A DNA stretch of 64,000 nt from contig NC_079517.1 of assembly GCF_000801105.2 (NCBI RefSeq), forward strand, positions 9,424,001-9,488,000, written 5' to 3'. Below the pieces are notes generated by a model, which was not told where the DNA came from, did not search any database, and worked only from the letters and a program-made list of their open reading frames with translations. Of the stretch, positions 1-10,888 are shown in pieces; position 1 is the stretch's first letter, and every line of letters begins with the position of its first letter. Source of the DNA: Raphanus sativus. Taxonomy: Eukaryota; Streptophyta; Magnoliopsida; Brassicales; Brassicaceae. Made by a program: the position numbers and the translations under genes.

Positions 1-1479
1 TTTCAATTTGAAAATATATATAAAAAATTTGCTTAAATAATAAAATATGTTTTTTTATTTTCTGTATTTTGACATCCATTTTGATATATATATTTTTTTG
101 TTTTTATATTTACACACTAAAAGTATGGATGCTAAAAGTGTGGACAATAAAGTTATAGACACAAGACATGAAATGAGCGGAGGAAAGCATGACACAAATT
201 ATAAATATAATTGTTTTTGGTTAAGATCAAAGCATTGGAGATCTGTTTTGAAAATCGAATACCATCGAAACATGGAAGACAATAAATTGTGGAAAGATGA
301 TATGTGCATGGATATGTTGTGGATAGCTAAATTGTGTATTAGTATCATTTTTAAATTGAGTAGCGGATGAAAAATATGTGGTTTGAACATAAATGCCTAA
401 ACTAGTAGAAACATTATAATTATGGATGTAAAACTTTGTGGACGCGAGCAAATAGCATGTTGATGGCTATTGTAGATATCGAATGTGTAATAAGAAATAT
501 TGTGAAAAATATTTATTGTGAATGTCGATGTGGATGTCTACTGACTTAATGATTTTAGATCACATAAGTTGTGTGTTCATTTGCAAAGAAAAAAGAGCTA
601 AAACGCAGAATTGTAAATTTTGGAGCTAATTCAAAAAGAAATAAAATCTCAGATTGTAAATTTTGCATAGTTAGAAATTTCTAGGAAAAATCTAAGATTA
701 AATAAAAGTACAAGGACCAAAACAAAAAATTGAATAAACTCCGCTAGGAGCAGATCGAGTTATCCCGAACAACCGAAGAACACAACGACGAGAACACAAC
801 GACGAGAGGCTGAGAAAAAGAAACGCCTTTGATAGGTCGACCAGCCGAGCTATCTTTGATCAAGCAAATTGTGGTGGAGGTCGTGTTAGATTGGATCAAA
901 GGTGAACCTATTAGTGGCAAATAATCTCGGCGGAATACGAAGATCTGATAGCAAAGCTCTTAAGTTTAGAAAAAATCAAGATAATTGATCGTCTAGCATA
1001 AGGGTTTCCTTGAAAAAGAACCAAATTTTCTGGAAACAAAAAAAAACCAAATTTTCTGGGAAAAAATCAAGATAATTGATGCTTTAATTTTGTCATACAC
1101 GATTGTTAAAAGGTTTTCTGAGGATTATTCAGCGTAAAAGGAAGATGGGTAGAATGCTGGAAACAAAATTACAAAAACAAATCAAGAATATGAGAATTGA
1201 TTAAGGATGAAGTGGAGAGAGATGTGAAATTAGGATTGGAAAGAAAAAGTGGATCTGTTAAACTTTGAAATCTAGAATGGAGAGAGAAACATGTGTTTTT
1301 TGACAAAGAAAAAATAGTTTAAGCTATGTGAATCATGGTTAGTTTTCTCTGGTTAGTTGTGTGATTAGATGAGTTAGTTTGATGGTATGAAAGACAATAA
1401 ACAAGAAGAAAGTACCTGACAAACAAGATGTGTCTAAATGTGAAAATCATATGACATAAAGTGTCTTAGAAGGTAAAAT
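1..1479. other. AT-rich intergenic DNA, no gene seen
   Basis: No open reading frame here has recognisable domains or plant codon structure. The short frames at 47-370 and 199-451 run through low-complexity AT-rich sequence. A repeated phrase beginning AAAAAATCAAGATAATTGAT occurs at about 970 and 1061, showing local duplication. I see no RNA gene and no defined transposon end. Confidence 0.5.
1019..1059. repeat. Short duplication around an A-rich insert
   Basis: A 15-base direct repeat (AACCAAATTTTCTGG) lies at 1019-1033 and 1045-1059, separated by 11 bases of AAACAAAAAAA. The form matches the other tail-only insertions in this window, but this copy sits inside a larger local duplication, so the mechanism is less certain. 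Confidence 0.4.
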
Positions 1480-1524
1480 AATCATAATTTATTTTTTTTT
1501 GTCAACAAAAAATCATAATTTATT
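1480..1524. repeat. Tail-only micro-insertion with 14-bp duplication
   Basis: The 14-base direct repeat AATCATAATTTATT at 1480-1493 and 1511-1524 flanks a 17-base insert, TTTTTTTGTCAACAAAA. Read on the minus strand the insert ends GTTGACA followed by an A-run. The duplication resembles a target-site duplication of LINE/SINE-type integration, with only the last few bases and the tail inserted. Confidence 0.6.
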
Positions 1525-1591
1525 AAGTTGCTCAAATTTCTCATTTTTCTTTGAAAATATTACCCCCACAGACACATTACGTGTTCTCAAT

Positions 1592-3116
1592 TACACAAAC
1601 AGACACTTTGATCACTTTACACACTTTTCTTAGAGAAATGACCAATATAACCCTCATTCATAGCGTAAGTTGGTTTCTGAAATTTTTCTAACTAAACTCA
1701 ACTCTAAGGTCATAATTCAGACATATCCTAACTAGTTAATGTGTAACTCTAAGCTTATAATTGTTTTAATTCTAATTAAACCAGACAGAGTAAACTGTCT
1801 CTCGTTAAATCAAAATAGATTTTCCAAACCAATTAAATATTTTTGGTTCTTATTTTGAAAGACAATCCACTTTTTCTTGCTTCAGATTCCAAGAAACAAA
1901 TCCTAATTTCCCTTTCTCCCCGACGGTTTACAGATTGAGAAATTAGAGATCTTTCTTCAACCCCTAACCCACTTTACAATCTTCGCCATTCTCACCGACT
2001 TCTGTTTTCTTTCTCTCCGATCTATCAATTGCGGCCTCTGTTCCGTTCCGCCGCCGTTGATTCCAAGAGAAATTTGCGATGGAAGTGGTGCATGTGGTAA
2101 TGGAAGAGACAATGGTGGTCGACATGAGGGTGTATACATTGGTGGTTGATATGGAGATTCAGTCCAGTGGAAAAAGCGACGGCTATGAAGGTCATGGTGG
2201 TGGATACCGCAGTGGTTATGGAGAGGCGGTGGTGGAAGACGTGAGAGTGGATACAATAGTGGTGGATACCGTAGAGATGAAAAACATGAGGATAGGGGAT
2301 AGGAAAGTGGAAGTTTTGGTGGTTATGGACGAGGAGGTGGTGGATACCGAGGAAAAAGGGTGGTTATGGATGAAAAAGTGGTGGATAAAGAGGTGAAAGA
2401 AGTGATTTTGTGGATACAATGGTAGTGGTTACCGTGGATGTGGAAAACATGAAGATAGGGGATATGAAGGTGGAAGCCGTGGTAAAAGTTGTGCTGGCTA
2501 TGAATGAGGAATTGGTGGATACAAAGGTGAAAGGGTGGTTATGGATGAGGGGTTGGTGGATACAGAGGTGAAATGTCGGCTATGGATGAGAAAGTGGTGG
2601 ATAGAGAGGTGAAAGAAGAGAGGGGATATATTGGTGGTGGAGATGGCTACTCGAGAGGAGGAGCTTGTGTTGGTTACGATGAAAGTGGAATGTGAGGGTT
2701 GGGATACATATATGGTAATTCAATCTAAGATTTTGCAAATTTGATAGGTGGGTTTTCGTTTTGATCTGAGATTATGTTTCATAGTTTAATTGTAAAGTTT
2801 TTTTTTCTTGATCAAACTCTCCGGTAGATAAAACGATCTTGTTCCTAGATTGAATCCACAATTGTTCTTTTGATATGCAAATCTTGTGTGCTATCTCTCG
2901 ATTTTGATTTGGTTAGATTTTGAACAAATCTGACAAAATTATTTTCTGCAGAGCAAATAGATACAAATAAAGTAAACACCATTTACAAAGTAAAGTGTCT
3001 CTTTACTTAGCCAAGAGTATCTCTGACAAAAAGAAGACAGCTGTCTCAACAATGTGTCTCAATTCCATAATGTGTCTTTGAGCAAGAAACAAATACACAA
3101 AGTGTCTGTTTTTGTA
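1592..3116. mobile_element. Possible Pack-MULE-like element with a captured gene fragment
   Basis: A 19-base inverted repeat (18 of 19 matches, core AACAGACACTTTG) lies at 1592-1610 and 3098-3116. Both ends sit in a wider zone rich in GTGTCT/AGACAC motifs. The interior holds a degenerate glycine-rich coding sequence with a 5' leader-like stretch. Terminal inverted repeats around a gene fragment is the layout of Mutator-like elements that carry host DNA. I found no clear 9-bp target duplication, and the true ends may lie beyond these repeats. The superfamily assignment is inference. Confidence 0.35.
2079..2700 (+). pseudogene. Decayed glycine-rich protein sequence
   Basis: From about 2080 to 2700 the plus strand is built of GGTGGTGGATAC-like units. 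In one frame they encode runs such as GGGGRRESGYNSGGYRRDE, then a stop after HEDRG, then ESGSFGGYGRGGGGYRG, typical of glycine/tyrosine/arginine-rich proteins. The glycine phase shifts between frames and is broken by several stops, so no intact product exists. The open frame at 2079-2396 reads the same DNA out of phase, giving a valine/methionine/aspartate-rich peptide that I do not regard as real. It lies inside an inverted-repeat-bounded block, which suggests capture by a transposon. The parent gene is not identified. Confidence 0.45.
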
Positions 3117-3593
3117 GCTGTCTCTTTTTCTTTACTCCACCGATTCGGTTTTCTAAATTAGTGTCAATTATGTAGTTATTGTCAGTAAAAAAAAGTATTC
3201 GTGTACAGTCAAATACGTTTTAAATTTTACTTTCGGGATTTTTTTGGTACGTCACATACACCTGTGCTACTTGTGGTATCCTTGGCCTCAGATGCGTGCC
3301 TAGAAGAAACAAACTTTCATAAATTCTCCCTGATTTTTTTTTCCAGTAAGAACAAAAAGGAAAATGATAAGAAAACAGAGAATGGATGTGAGCCAATCAT
3401 CATCATCTCCTTCTCTTCCGTTTATCCTATGCTACTCATAACAGCAATCTTTTCTCTTCCTCCAACATCTCACTTCGTCCTACTTCAAACATTCTTGTTT
3501 TGGAACTCAAAAAGTCTATTTATTTTTTTTGGGGGCTTTTCTGGGTATCTCTTCCAATTTGAGATTCTGGCTGAACCCAGGAGGAAAATATCA

Positions 3594-5494
3594 ATGGAAG
3601 AAGGGAATATAGGTGGAGGAGGAAGAAGAATAGGATCAGTGAAAGCCGCCATTAACATGTACGGACAAAGAGCTACCCGGACCGTCTCCCCTCAGTTAGA
3701 TTTGCCAGAAGCCAAGGTGAGGATAAATATCAATTCTTTCATTCATAATTGTGCAAAGAATGGTCTTTTGGTTGATAAAGATCAATTATTTGTTCTCTGT
3801 TTTGTTAACAGTCAGTTGCCGAGGACTTGCACAAGTCAGGGAGAGAGCTAGGCATGTACAGAGAGAGCAGAAAGGCTTCCGACTCCGCAAAGGCCAAAGC
3901 AGAAGCTGAGCTAAACAAGGCCAAGAAGACAGTGCAGGAGCTGACTTTACTCATAGAGCAGTCGAACCGCAGGTTAAAGTCTGTGAAGAAGTTAGAGATC
4001 GATGTAAAGGGTGGTAACTACGCTCAGATCATTAGAGAGTTAGAGGATGCGAAGCAAGAGCTGAGCAAGCTTAAGCTTGATGTAAGCTATGTTTTGAAAG
4101 AGAAGGTTGCGGCGGAGAAGGAAGTGATGGAGTTGAGGGATAAAACGGAAGAGGATTCGAAGCTGGTGGAGAGTCTTAAGGTAGAGGTGGATGCTGCGGA
4201 GGAAGAGCATGTTTTGGTTGAGTTGGCGAAGATGGAGGCTTTGAAGGAATGCAGAGAGGTAGAGAGGGAGAGAGAGAGGGAGAAGAAGGAGGCGTTGGAG
4301 TCAGTGGAGAAGATGAGGAAGAGGACTAAGGAGATGAAGAAAGATATGAAGAGAGCAAAGGAGTATGAGAATGTGTTGGCAGAGACTTTGGCTGACATCG
4401 AGATGTTGGAAACGCAGTTGAAGCTTGTTAAGGACATGGAGAGGAATGTTCCCAAGAACCAAAGAGGGAAGGATGCTTTGACGGTTTTGAAAGAAGTGAC
4501 GGAAGAGACAGAAGCTAAGAAGGAGGAGCTTGATTCTCTTAACGCAGATCTTCTTTATCTCGGTGATGTAATGGATGCGTTGAGGAAAGAGCTTAAGAAA
4601 GTTAGAGGAGAAGCAGCTAGGTTTGATAAGATCATAGAGAAGGATGATGCGATGATCGAGAGACTCAACGCGAAGCTGCTTATAGGGAAAGGGAGACTAG
4701 AAGCAGTATCTGCAGATGAAGAGAGAATCAGCTCTCTTGCTGACAACTTAACTTGCTCGTTGGAGAAGCTCAAGAACGATGAAGAAGCTGCAAAGAAAGA
4801 AGAGGTGAATCTTAAAGAAGAAGCAAGAATCATCAAGAAAACTGAAATGGGTTTCGGCGGGGAAGAGAAAGAGTTGCTATCCAAGTTAGAAGAGCTGGAG
4901 AAGGCGAAACAAGCAGAGGGTTTAGCACTGGAGAAGCTTGAATCAATCGTAGAGAGAACAATAGAAACTAGAGAAATGGATTCTCAGAGTAGCTCAACCA
5001 TCACAATCTCGAGATTCGAGTACGAGTATCTGAGCGGACAAGCGCGTCACGCCGAGGAAACAGCAGAGAAGAAAGTGGAAGCAGCGATGGCGTGGGTGGA
5101 AGCGTTGAAGGCGAGCACTAAGGAGATTGAGATGAAGACGGAGACGTTAGAGAGGGAGAGTGGGAAGACGATGGTGGAAGAGGAGAGGGCGTCTTTTAGG
5201 ATGCAGAGGTCGCTGTCGATAAAGAGACTGGTGCAGAACGAGATTGAGAAGTTCAAGGAGGAATCAGCAGAAGACAAAAGCAGCAGCAGCTTGGTGGTCT
5301 CTCCTAAACCGGTGAGAAGATCGGTGAGGGTTAGCGGGAAGTTTACTCCGGTTCAGGGAGGGAAGACGAGGAGATACTCGTCGGGAAACAGAGGGACTCC
5401 GAGTTACTTTGTGATCAAGAAGAAGAAGAAGAAGGTTCCGAACTTGGTTAAGTTTTTTAGCAGGAAAAGAGATAAGTCATCTTTAGAACAATGA
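3594..5494 (+). CDS. PMI2: WEB-family coiled-coil protein, PMI2/WEB2 orthologue
   Basis: Two exons: 3594-3716 (41 codons, donor GTGAGG) and 3812-5494 (acceptor TTAACAG), giving about 600 residues. The Arabidopsis PMI2 protein is about 607. The N-terminus (MEEGNIGGGGRRIGSVKAAI) leads into SPQLDLPEAK. Nearly all of exon 2 is charged Glu/Lys/Arg/Leu heptad sequence, a long coiled coil typical of the WEB/DUF827 family. The C-terminus is basic, with a lysine run followed by VPNLVKFFSRKRDK. From family knowledge, PMI2 (WEB2) is a cytosolic partner of WEB1 that maintains the speed of blue-light chloroplast movement through short actin filaments on the chloroplast. The name rests on the N-terminal form and on the neighbouring genes, which follow the Arabidopsis At1g66840-At1g66810 order. 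The related PMI15 is the main alternative. The frame is open upstream of 3594, but that stretch looks like leader sequence. Confidence 0.85.
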
Positions 5495-6570
5495 GAAGGT
5501 TAGTTGTTTTGTTTTGTAGTTTTACTGAATGTTTTTTTGCTTGTATCTTAAGTTTCACATTGTTGTAACTTCTTATTTGTTTATTTGTTTTTGTAACTTT
5601 GCTATATTTGTGTATACTTAGGTGTATGACAATGATACAATATTGCATTCTATAAAAGTCTTTAGTAATTTTATCAGTTTTTTTTTTGTTATTTTGAGTT
5701 TAAAAAAATAGATTTTATTTGAGATCAAATTTCATTTCGATTATTTTGGATTTTAGGAAATTAATTCGAAATTAAACTTCAGTTTGGTTCGGTTAGAATT
5801 TGAAAACCGTTATGGTTTGGGTTTGAACTAAAAATTAACAAAACTAACTAGTTTTATTTAATATATACTTTTGTATATTTATATATTTTGTTCAATATAC
5901 TGAACTAAATTATATTTCTTTCTTATAGAATCTCAGTTCAGTTTATAGTACGGGATTAATTTGAATTAGACAACTCTTGTTTGATTGATTTATTTGCATG
6001 TGTTAAAAGACAAAAAAAAAGCATGTGTTAAAAAGACAACCTGGGAGAAATGTTTTTGGTCATGACTTGTGAAAAACACTTCAAGTATGTCTTTTCATGT
6101 AATTTGATTGTGTTTTTCCATGTTAAGTGTTAACTATAATTCTTCCACAAAACTAGCCAGATTGCTTTAGACTCCAAATAAAATCTAAAGTCGTATATAA
6201 AAAGATTGTACCGACTGAAAATAAAATAGACCGCCACAATAATTTTTCTGGTGGAGATTTGACTTTAGGATTTGGAAGCTAATAAGCGTCAATACCATCT
6301 CCCCACCACTAAACAACTAGAAACTAGAAAGCTGTTCCTCATTACATTACGTGCCCCCTTACTGTTCCAATCATCGCCTCAATCGCCGCTAATTTCATTC
6401 ACATACTATTCAAAAAATACCATATTCTATAGAAAAGTTTTCGGTTCTATTGTATTTTTGCTCGTAACTTTCTTCAGCAATAACAAAAAAGAACAAAAAA
6501 TCTTTAAATGTTAGAAGGGAAAATGAATTACAACTGTTGACTTGGAAAAACTAGGCCAGTCCAGCGTACA
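5495..6570. other. Intergenic region between PMI2 and the receptor kinase
   Basis: It holds the PMI2 3' flank and the receptor-kinase promoter. It is AT-rich, with tracts of the kind GGTTCGGTTAGAATTTG that recall decayed Brassicaceae repeats. The open frame at 6272-6514 has no recognisable features. One tail-only micro-insertion is listed separately. Confidence 0.5.
5996..6033. repeat. Tail-only micro-insertion with 13-bp duplication
   Basis: GCATGTGTTAAAA is repeated at 5996-6008 and 6021-6033. Between the copies lies the 12-base insert GACAAAAAAAAA, that is, a GACA pre-tail plus an A-run. The same pre-tail appears, in either orientation, at 1494-1510, 19097-19115 and 28362-28372. Confidence 0.65.
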
Positions 6571-6577
6571 GCAACTC

Positions 6578-6583
6578 TATATA
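6578..6583 (+). promoter_or_regulatory. TATA box of the receptor-kinase gene
   Basis: TATATA lies about 48 bases upstream of the start codon at 6631, in the sequence CTCTATATACTTTATG. The short distance implies a leader of only some 15-25 bases. This is a motif match only. Confidence 0.4.
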
Positions 6584-6630
6584 CTTTATGAGCCAAACTT
6601 TACTCAATTCAGAATCCTTTCTCTGTAGAG

Positions 6631-9214
6631 ATGGCTCAATTATTTCTCATTCTCTGCTTCTTCCTAACCCTTTTCATTTCCATGGCTACTTCTCTTAACG
6701 ATCAAGGTCTTGCTCTTCTCTCCTTTCAGCAAGCCTTGCAAAAACCAAAAGATGACTCTGTCTTTACCAGTTGGAACTCCTCAGATTCAAACCCTTGTTC
6801 TTGGCAAGGCATTACATGTAATAAAGATCTGAGAGTCATCTCAATTCGTCTTCCTAGCAAAAACCTTTCGGGTTCTCTTCATCCTTCCATAGGAACCCTC
6901 TTGTCCCTTCGACACATTAACCTCAGAGACAATGAGTTTCAAGGAAACTTACCAGTGGAGCTCTTTGCACCAGAAGGGCTTCAAAGCTTGGTGATCTCTG
7001 GAAATTCGTTTTCGGGGTTTGTTCCGGAGGAGATAGGGAGGTTGAAGAGTCTGATCACTTTGGATCTTTCAAAGAACTCTTTCAACGGTTCGATACCTTT
7101 GTCACTTGTTCAATGCAAGAAGCTGAAAACACTTGTTCTTAGCGACAACGACTTCTCAGGAGATCTTCCAACCGGGTTCGGTTCTAGTTTGGTCCATCTT
7201 CGGAGTCTGGATCTTTCCTTCAATCGGTTGAGTGGAACAATTCCCGAAGATATAGGAAGCTTGAAGAATCTGAAAGGGACTCTTGATCTTTCTCACAACT
7301 CCTTGTCAGGTATGATTCCAACAAGCCTTGGAGATCTCCCGGAGGTTCTTTATGTCGATCTTTCTTACAATAATCTCAGTGGTCCGATACCACAATCAAA
7401 CGTCCTGCTGAACGCCGGTCCAAATGCTTTCCAAGGGAACCCTTCGCTCTGTGGAATACCCACAAAGGTTTCTTGCGCAACAAGGAACGCACAAACAATT
7501 CCTTCTCAGCTCTATTCAAGAAAAGCCAACCATCATTCTAGGTTTTGCACCATCCTTACAGCCACCGGATGCACAGTCGCTGGAATAGTCTTTCTTGCTT
7601 CATTATTCATCTACCATCTCCGAAGAGCATCCGCCGCTCGTGCAGACAAAGATCAAAACAACCGAACAAGTCATTCGGAGAAGAAGACAATGCAAGAGTT
7701 TCTCTGTTTCAAGACGGGAAACTCGAAATCCGAAGCGCTAGATGAAAACAAAACTCAACAGGTTTTCATGCCAATGGACCCGGAGATTCAGTTTGACCTA
7801 GACCAGCTTCTCAAAGCATCGGCATTTCTGCTAGGAAAGAGCAGGATCGGGATTGTCTACAAAGTTGTTCTTGAAAACGGGTTGATGTTAGCCGTTAGAA
7901 GACTGGAAGATAAAGGTTGGTTAAGGCTCAAAGAGTTTCTTGCTGATGTCGAAGCAATGGCGAAAATCAAGCACCCTAATGTCTTGAATCTACAAGCTTG
8001 TTGCTGGTCTCCTGAAGAGAAGCTCCTAATTTATGATTACATACCAAATGGTGACCTTGGTTCTGCTATTCAAGGTAAGCTCTAATCAAATCGCATAAAT
8101 TATTTAATGTTGAAGGTGTTGTTTGACCATATTTTATAGCAATGTTCTAAAACCAGTTTAGCTGCCGACTACGCAGACGCCTAGATGGCAAATAGACCAT
8201 AACCGAAACGATTTTTTAAAGATCCGATTTGTACACGTTTAACAAGTTTAAAATTAGTTAAAATTGGTTAAAATTGGTTTATATCGATCTAAATTAATTT
8301 AAATATGTTAAATTTAACATATTAATGCAAATCCACAAATTTGTCTCAGTTTTCTTTGGAGTTTTATAATTAAACCCAAAAACTAAAATATTAATATAAA
8401 TATATAAAATATATGTAAAATAAATCAATAATTGGTTAATGACTAGACTTTTCTATGAAGCTCCTAGTTACCTTCTATTGTTTTCTTGAACATTGTTTGA
8501 TAGCTAAGAACTTTAGGATCAAGTCTCATTGATATATGTTATATAACAGGTAGACCAGGTAGCTTGTCATGCAAGCAACTTTCTTGGCCGGTTCGGTTAA
8601 GAATACTGAGAGGAATCGCGAAAGGATTGACATACATTCACGAGTTCAGTCCCAAGAGATACGTCCATGGACATATAAACTCCAGCAACATACTTTTTGG
8701 GCCGAATCTTGAACCGAAAATTTCAGGTTTTGGTTTGGGGCGTATTGTCGACATGCCTTCTTCAGGCACTAGATCGGATCAGATCTCTCCGATGGAGTCA
8801 CGCTCACCAAGCGTGTCAAGAGAAGCATATTACCAAGCTCCTGAAGCTTCCAAGATGACTAAACCGTCTCAGAAATGGGACGTGTATTCTTTCGGTTTAG
8901 TGGTACTCGAAATGGTAACCGGGAAATCTCCGGTTATGCAGATGAATAGTTCAGAGACCGATTTGGTTATGTGGGTTGAATCAGCTGCTGAGAGAAATAA
9001 ACCGGTTTGGTATGTGCTTGACCCAGTTTTAACTAGAAAGAGAGATATGGAAGACAGTATGGTTCAAGTGGTCAAGATCGGTTTAGCTTGTGTACAGAAG
9101 AGCCCAGATAAAAGACCAATCATGAGAAATGTCTATGCCAGCTTCGAAAAACTGGCATCTTCAATTAAAAAAAAAAAAGTTTTTTTTTTCTTTTTGTTTT
9201 ATTCAACAAAATAA
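6631..9214 (+). CDS. LRR receptor-like kinase, predicted pseudokinase (At1g66830-type)
   Basis: Exon 1 is 6631-8074 (phase 1, donor GTAAGC) and exon 2 is 8550-9214 (acceptor ATAACAG), about 702 residues. Order: signal peptide (about 1-21), LRRNT domain with SDSNPCSWQGITC, about six leucine-rich repeats, one membrane segment near residues 304-330 (LTATGCTVAGIVFLASLFIY), and a kinase-like domain from about 395. Key catalytic positions are altered. The usual VAxK lysine is Arg (LAVRR, near 421). The HRD-type loop reads YVHGHINSSN without the catalytic Asp. The DFG motif is GFG (ISGFGLGR, near 540). It should therefore bind partners or ATP without normal phosphotransfer. Conserved APE (YYQAPEAS) and DVYSFGLVVLEMVTG motifs show an intact fold. 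The last residues (KKKKVFFFFLFYSTK) run through an A12/T10 tract, as if the ancestral stop after SSI was lost by a 1-base change. The ligand is unknown. Confidence 0.85.
8140..8495. mobile_element. hAT-type MITE in the receptor-kinase intron
   Basis: Terminal inverted repeats CAATGTTC (from 8140) and GAACATTG (ending 8495) are flanked by 8-bp near-identical duplications, TTTTATAG (8132-8139) and TTTGATAG (8496-8503). An 8-bp target duplication and short inverted ends fit non-autonomous hAT elements. At 356 bp it makes up most of the single 475-bp intron and contains no coding sequence. Confidence 0.65.
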
Positions 9215-9579
9215 CTTAAGTTATCATATGATATATTTTGATGTAACCACTATGTTATGTGTATTTTTCATAATACCACAAAACTCCTATGCCTTCTAAA
9301 CCACCACATTCCCACAAAAGCTTAGCCACTTCGCTATTTAGAAGCAGTTTTTCAAAGCTAGTCATCAACAATAGATGGTCATTCTCAGCTGTTGGCACTA
9401 CTAACTCCAGAAGATAAGGCTCAATGATTCCATTAATAAAGTTACATACACAAACTTAAACCGGAACTAAGATTGAGATACATAAACCGAAAGACATGGT
9501 TAAACCAAAATAAAGAAGACTAAAAGGACGAGTACTTTGACTGAAAAAAGGGACACAATTGACAACGATTTCTTGATAA
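9215..9579. other. Intergenic, convergent 3' ends
   Basis: This lies between the receptor kinase (+) and the glycine-rich gene (-), so it should hold the 3' untranslated regions of both. I see no further gene or repeat. Confidence 0.5.
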
Positions 9580-9957
9580 TCAATTGAAAAAAAATCCTTT
9601 ACCAGACCCGGACTTTGACCCGGAGCTTTTCTCGTAGGTCAAATAATCTCCAATGTCGTCGAAATTGATTCCGCCGCCAACTCCAAATCCGTACCCGCAC
9701 CCCAACCCAATACCACAACCCATTCCGATTCCAAACACCACATTACTATGGTTCAACCCTTCTGAAGCGTCTAACCCGAGCCCACCGGTTAGACCGATAC
9801 CGAGTCCAGCGCCGCAGCCTAAACCTCCGCCAACTCCTGGACCGCCGGTTTTCTCCTTGATTTTCTCGAGGTATCCACGGACGAATCTTATAACCGGAAA
9901 CTCTGATTTTCCGGTTTTGACTACTGGTGATCGACTCCAGAGCTTATCTGACTTCAT
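9580..9957 (-). CDS. Small glycine-rich protein (At1g66820-type)
   Basis: Single exon of 125 residues beginning MKSDKLWSRSPVVKTGKSEF. A basic N-terminal part (about 1-37, including FVRGYLEKIKEKT) precedes a Gly-rich centre (about 38-96) with GLG, GIG and GCG units, then a short acidic stretch (NFDDIGDYLTYEK) and a Ser/Gly/Lys tail. There is no signal peptide or clear membrane helix. The overlapping plus-strand frame (9653-9970) is a proline-rich shadow of the same DNA. The position between the receptor kinase and C3H14 matches the Arabidopsis gene order. The function is unknown; proteins of this composition are often called glycine-rich cell-wall or stress proteins, but nothing here proves that. 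Confidence 0.7.
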   Translation of the reverse strand: MKSDKLWSRSPVVKTGKSEFPVIRFVRGYLEKIKEKTGGPGVGGGLGCGAGLGIGLTGGLGLDASEGLNHSNVVFGIGMGCGIGLGCGYGFGVGGGINFDDIGDYLTYEKSSGSKSGSGKGFFFN

Positions 9958-10888
9958 GGTTTTGTCGTGATTGTGAGTTTATTACATCTTTTGGGTTTAA
10001 CTGAAAAGTAAATTGTATACATATGTGCGAATGCATTTACCAATATACATATGGATATTCGTGTATGTTTTGGGCTTAAACCTTATTTGAATGGCCCATT
10101 TATGTCTCTGCTTTCATCATCGAACATTTTTGATTAACTAATCGATCATTCATGTAATTCGCGTTACGACAGAAGTAGTACACGTGATGATTACCGAGAA
10201 TCGACTATATAATATTTAAGAGAAACCAAGGGTAAGAAAGTAAATTCGGTGGGGTTGTTGGGTTTGAAGGAAGGGAACATTTTCTAGTTAGTTAGCCACA
10301 ACGATAGATTTCGATTGAAGTATGCACACGAGGAAGGAGAGGGACCATGTAGTTAGTTAAAGCTGTGTTCTCGAAGCAAACTCTCACTAGTCTTCCTTTA
10401 CCTTACTACTGTCGTTTGCAACCTGAAACTTAAACAATGACATCTAATTAAAATTTTTTCATCATCAGTAATTAACTATTCTTATTCATTATCGAACCAA
10501 CCAAACTTTAAAACAGAGTTCTCGATTAATTTTTCTTTTCTTTTTCCTACAAACACATCACTACTTTTTGTATTCTCCAAATTACAATTCCTTTAGTGAC
10601 AAGCAAAACTTCCCCCCTAACAAACATTTTTGTTTCCATCTAAATTTTCAAATTACGTTTTATAGGGGTTTTGACGTAGAATATTCATAATGTTTTCCAG
10701 TAAATTTGCTAAATGAGAAGATTGATAATTTTAAATAAAAATTAAGTAGTTCTTTTTTTGCTTAAATAAATTTAAGGAAGTTGTAACTACATAAGTTGGT
10801 AATTAGTAAATCATAAAACGGTACAAGTGGGTTAGCATTTTTTGTGGTAAAAGTGGGTTAACATTTTATAGTGAATATTTGTCACAAT
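9958..10888. other. Intergenic; promoter side of the glycine-rich gene
   Basis: AT-rich sequence without a supported gene. It includes an ACGTG core (CACGTGAT, about 10182), a G-box type motif, about 225 bases upstream of the minus-strand gene's start codon. It also includes a short duplication at 10825-10866. Confidence 0.4.
10825..10866. repeat. Short duplication around a T-rich insert
   Basis: AAGTGGGTTAGCATTTT (about 10825-10841) and AAGTGGGTTAACATTTT (about 10850-10866) match at 16 of 17 bases and flank an 8-9 base insert of the type TTGTGGTA. The form resembles the tail-only insertions, but the insert lacks the usual pre-tail. Confidence 0.4.

Noticed and set aside
2079..2396. 105-codon plus-strand frame rich in Val, Met and Asp
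   Set aside because: It is the out-of-phase reading of glycine-rich repeats; the biologically sensible phase is broken by stops.
3201..3593. In-frame open sequence upstream of the PMI2 start
   Set aside because: It has no PMI2-like residues, is hydrophobic and low complexity, and the known-style N-terminus begins at 3594. It is probably leader or promoter DNA.
9653..9970. Proline-rich plus-strand frame
   Set aside because: Complement of the glycine-rich gene on the minus strand; Gly codons read as Pro on the other strand.
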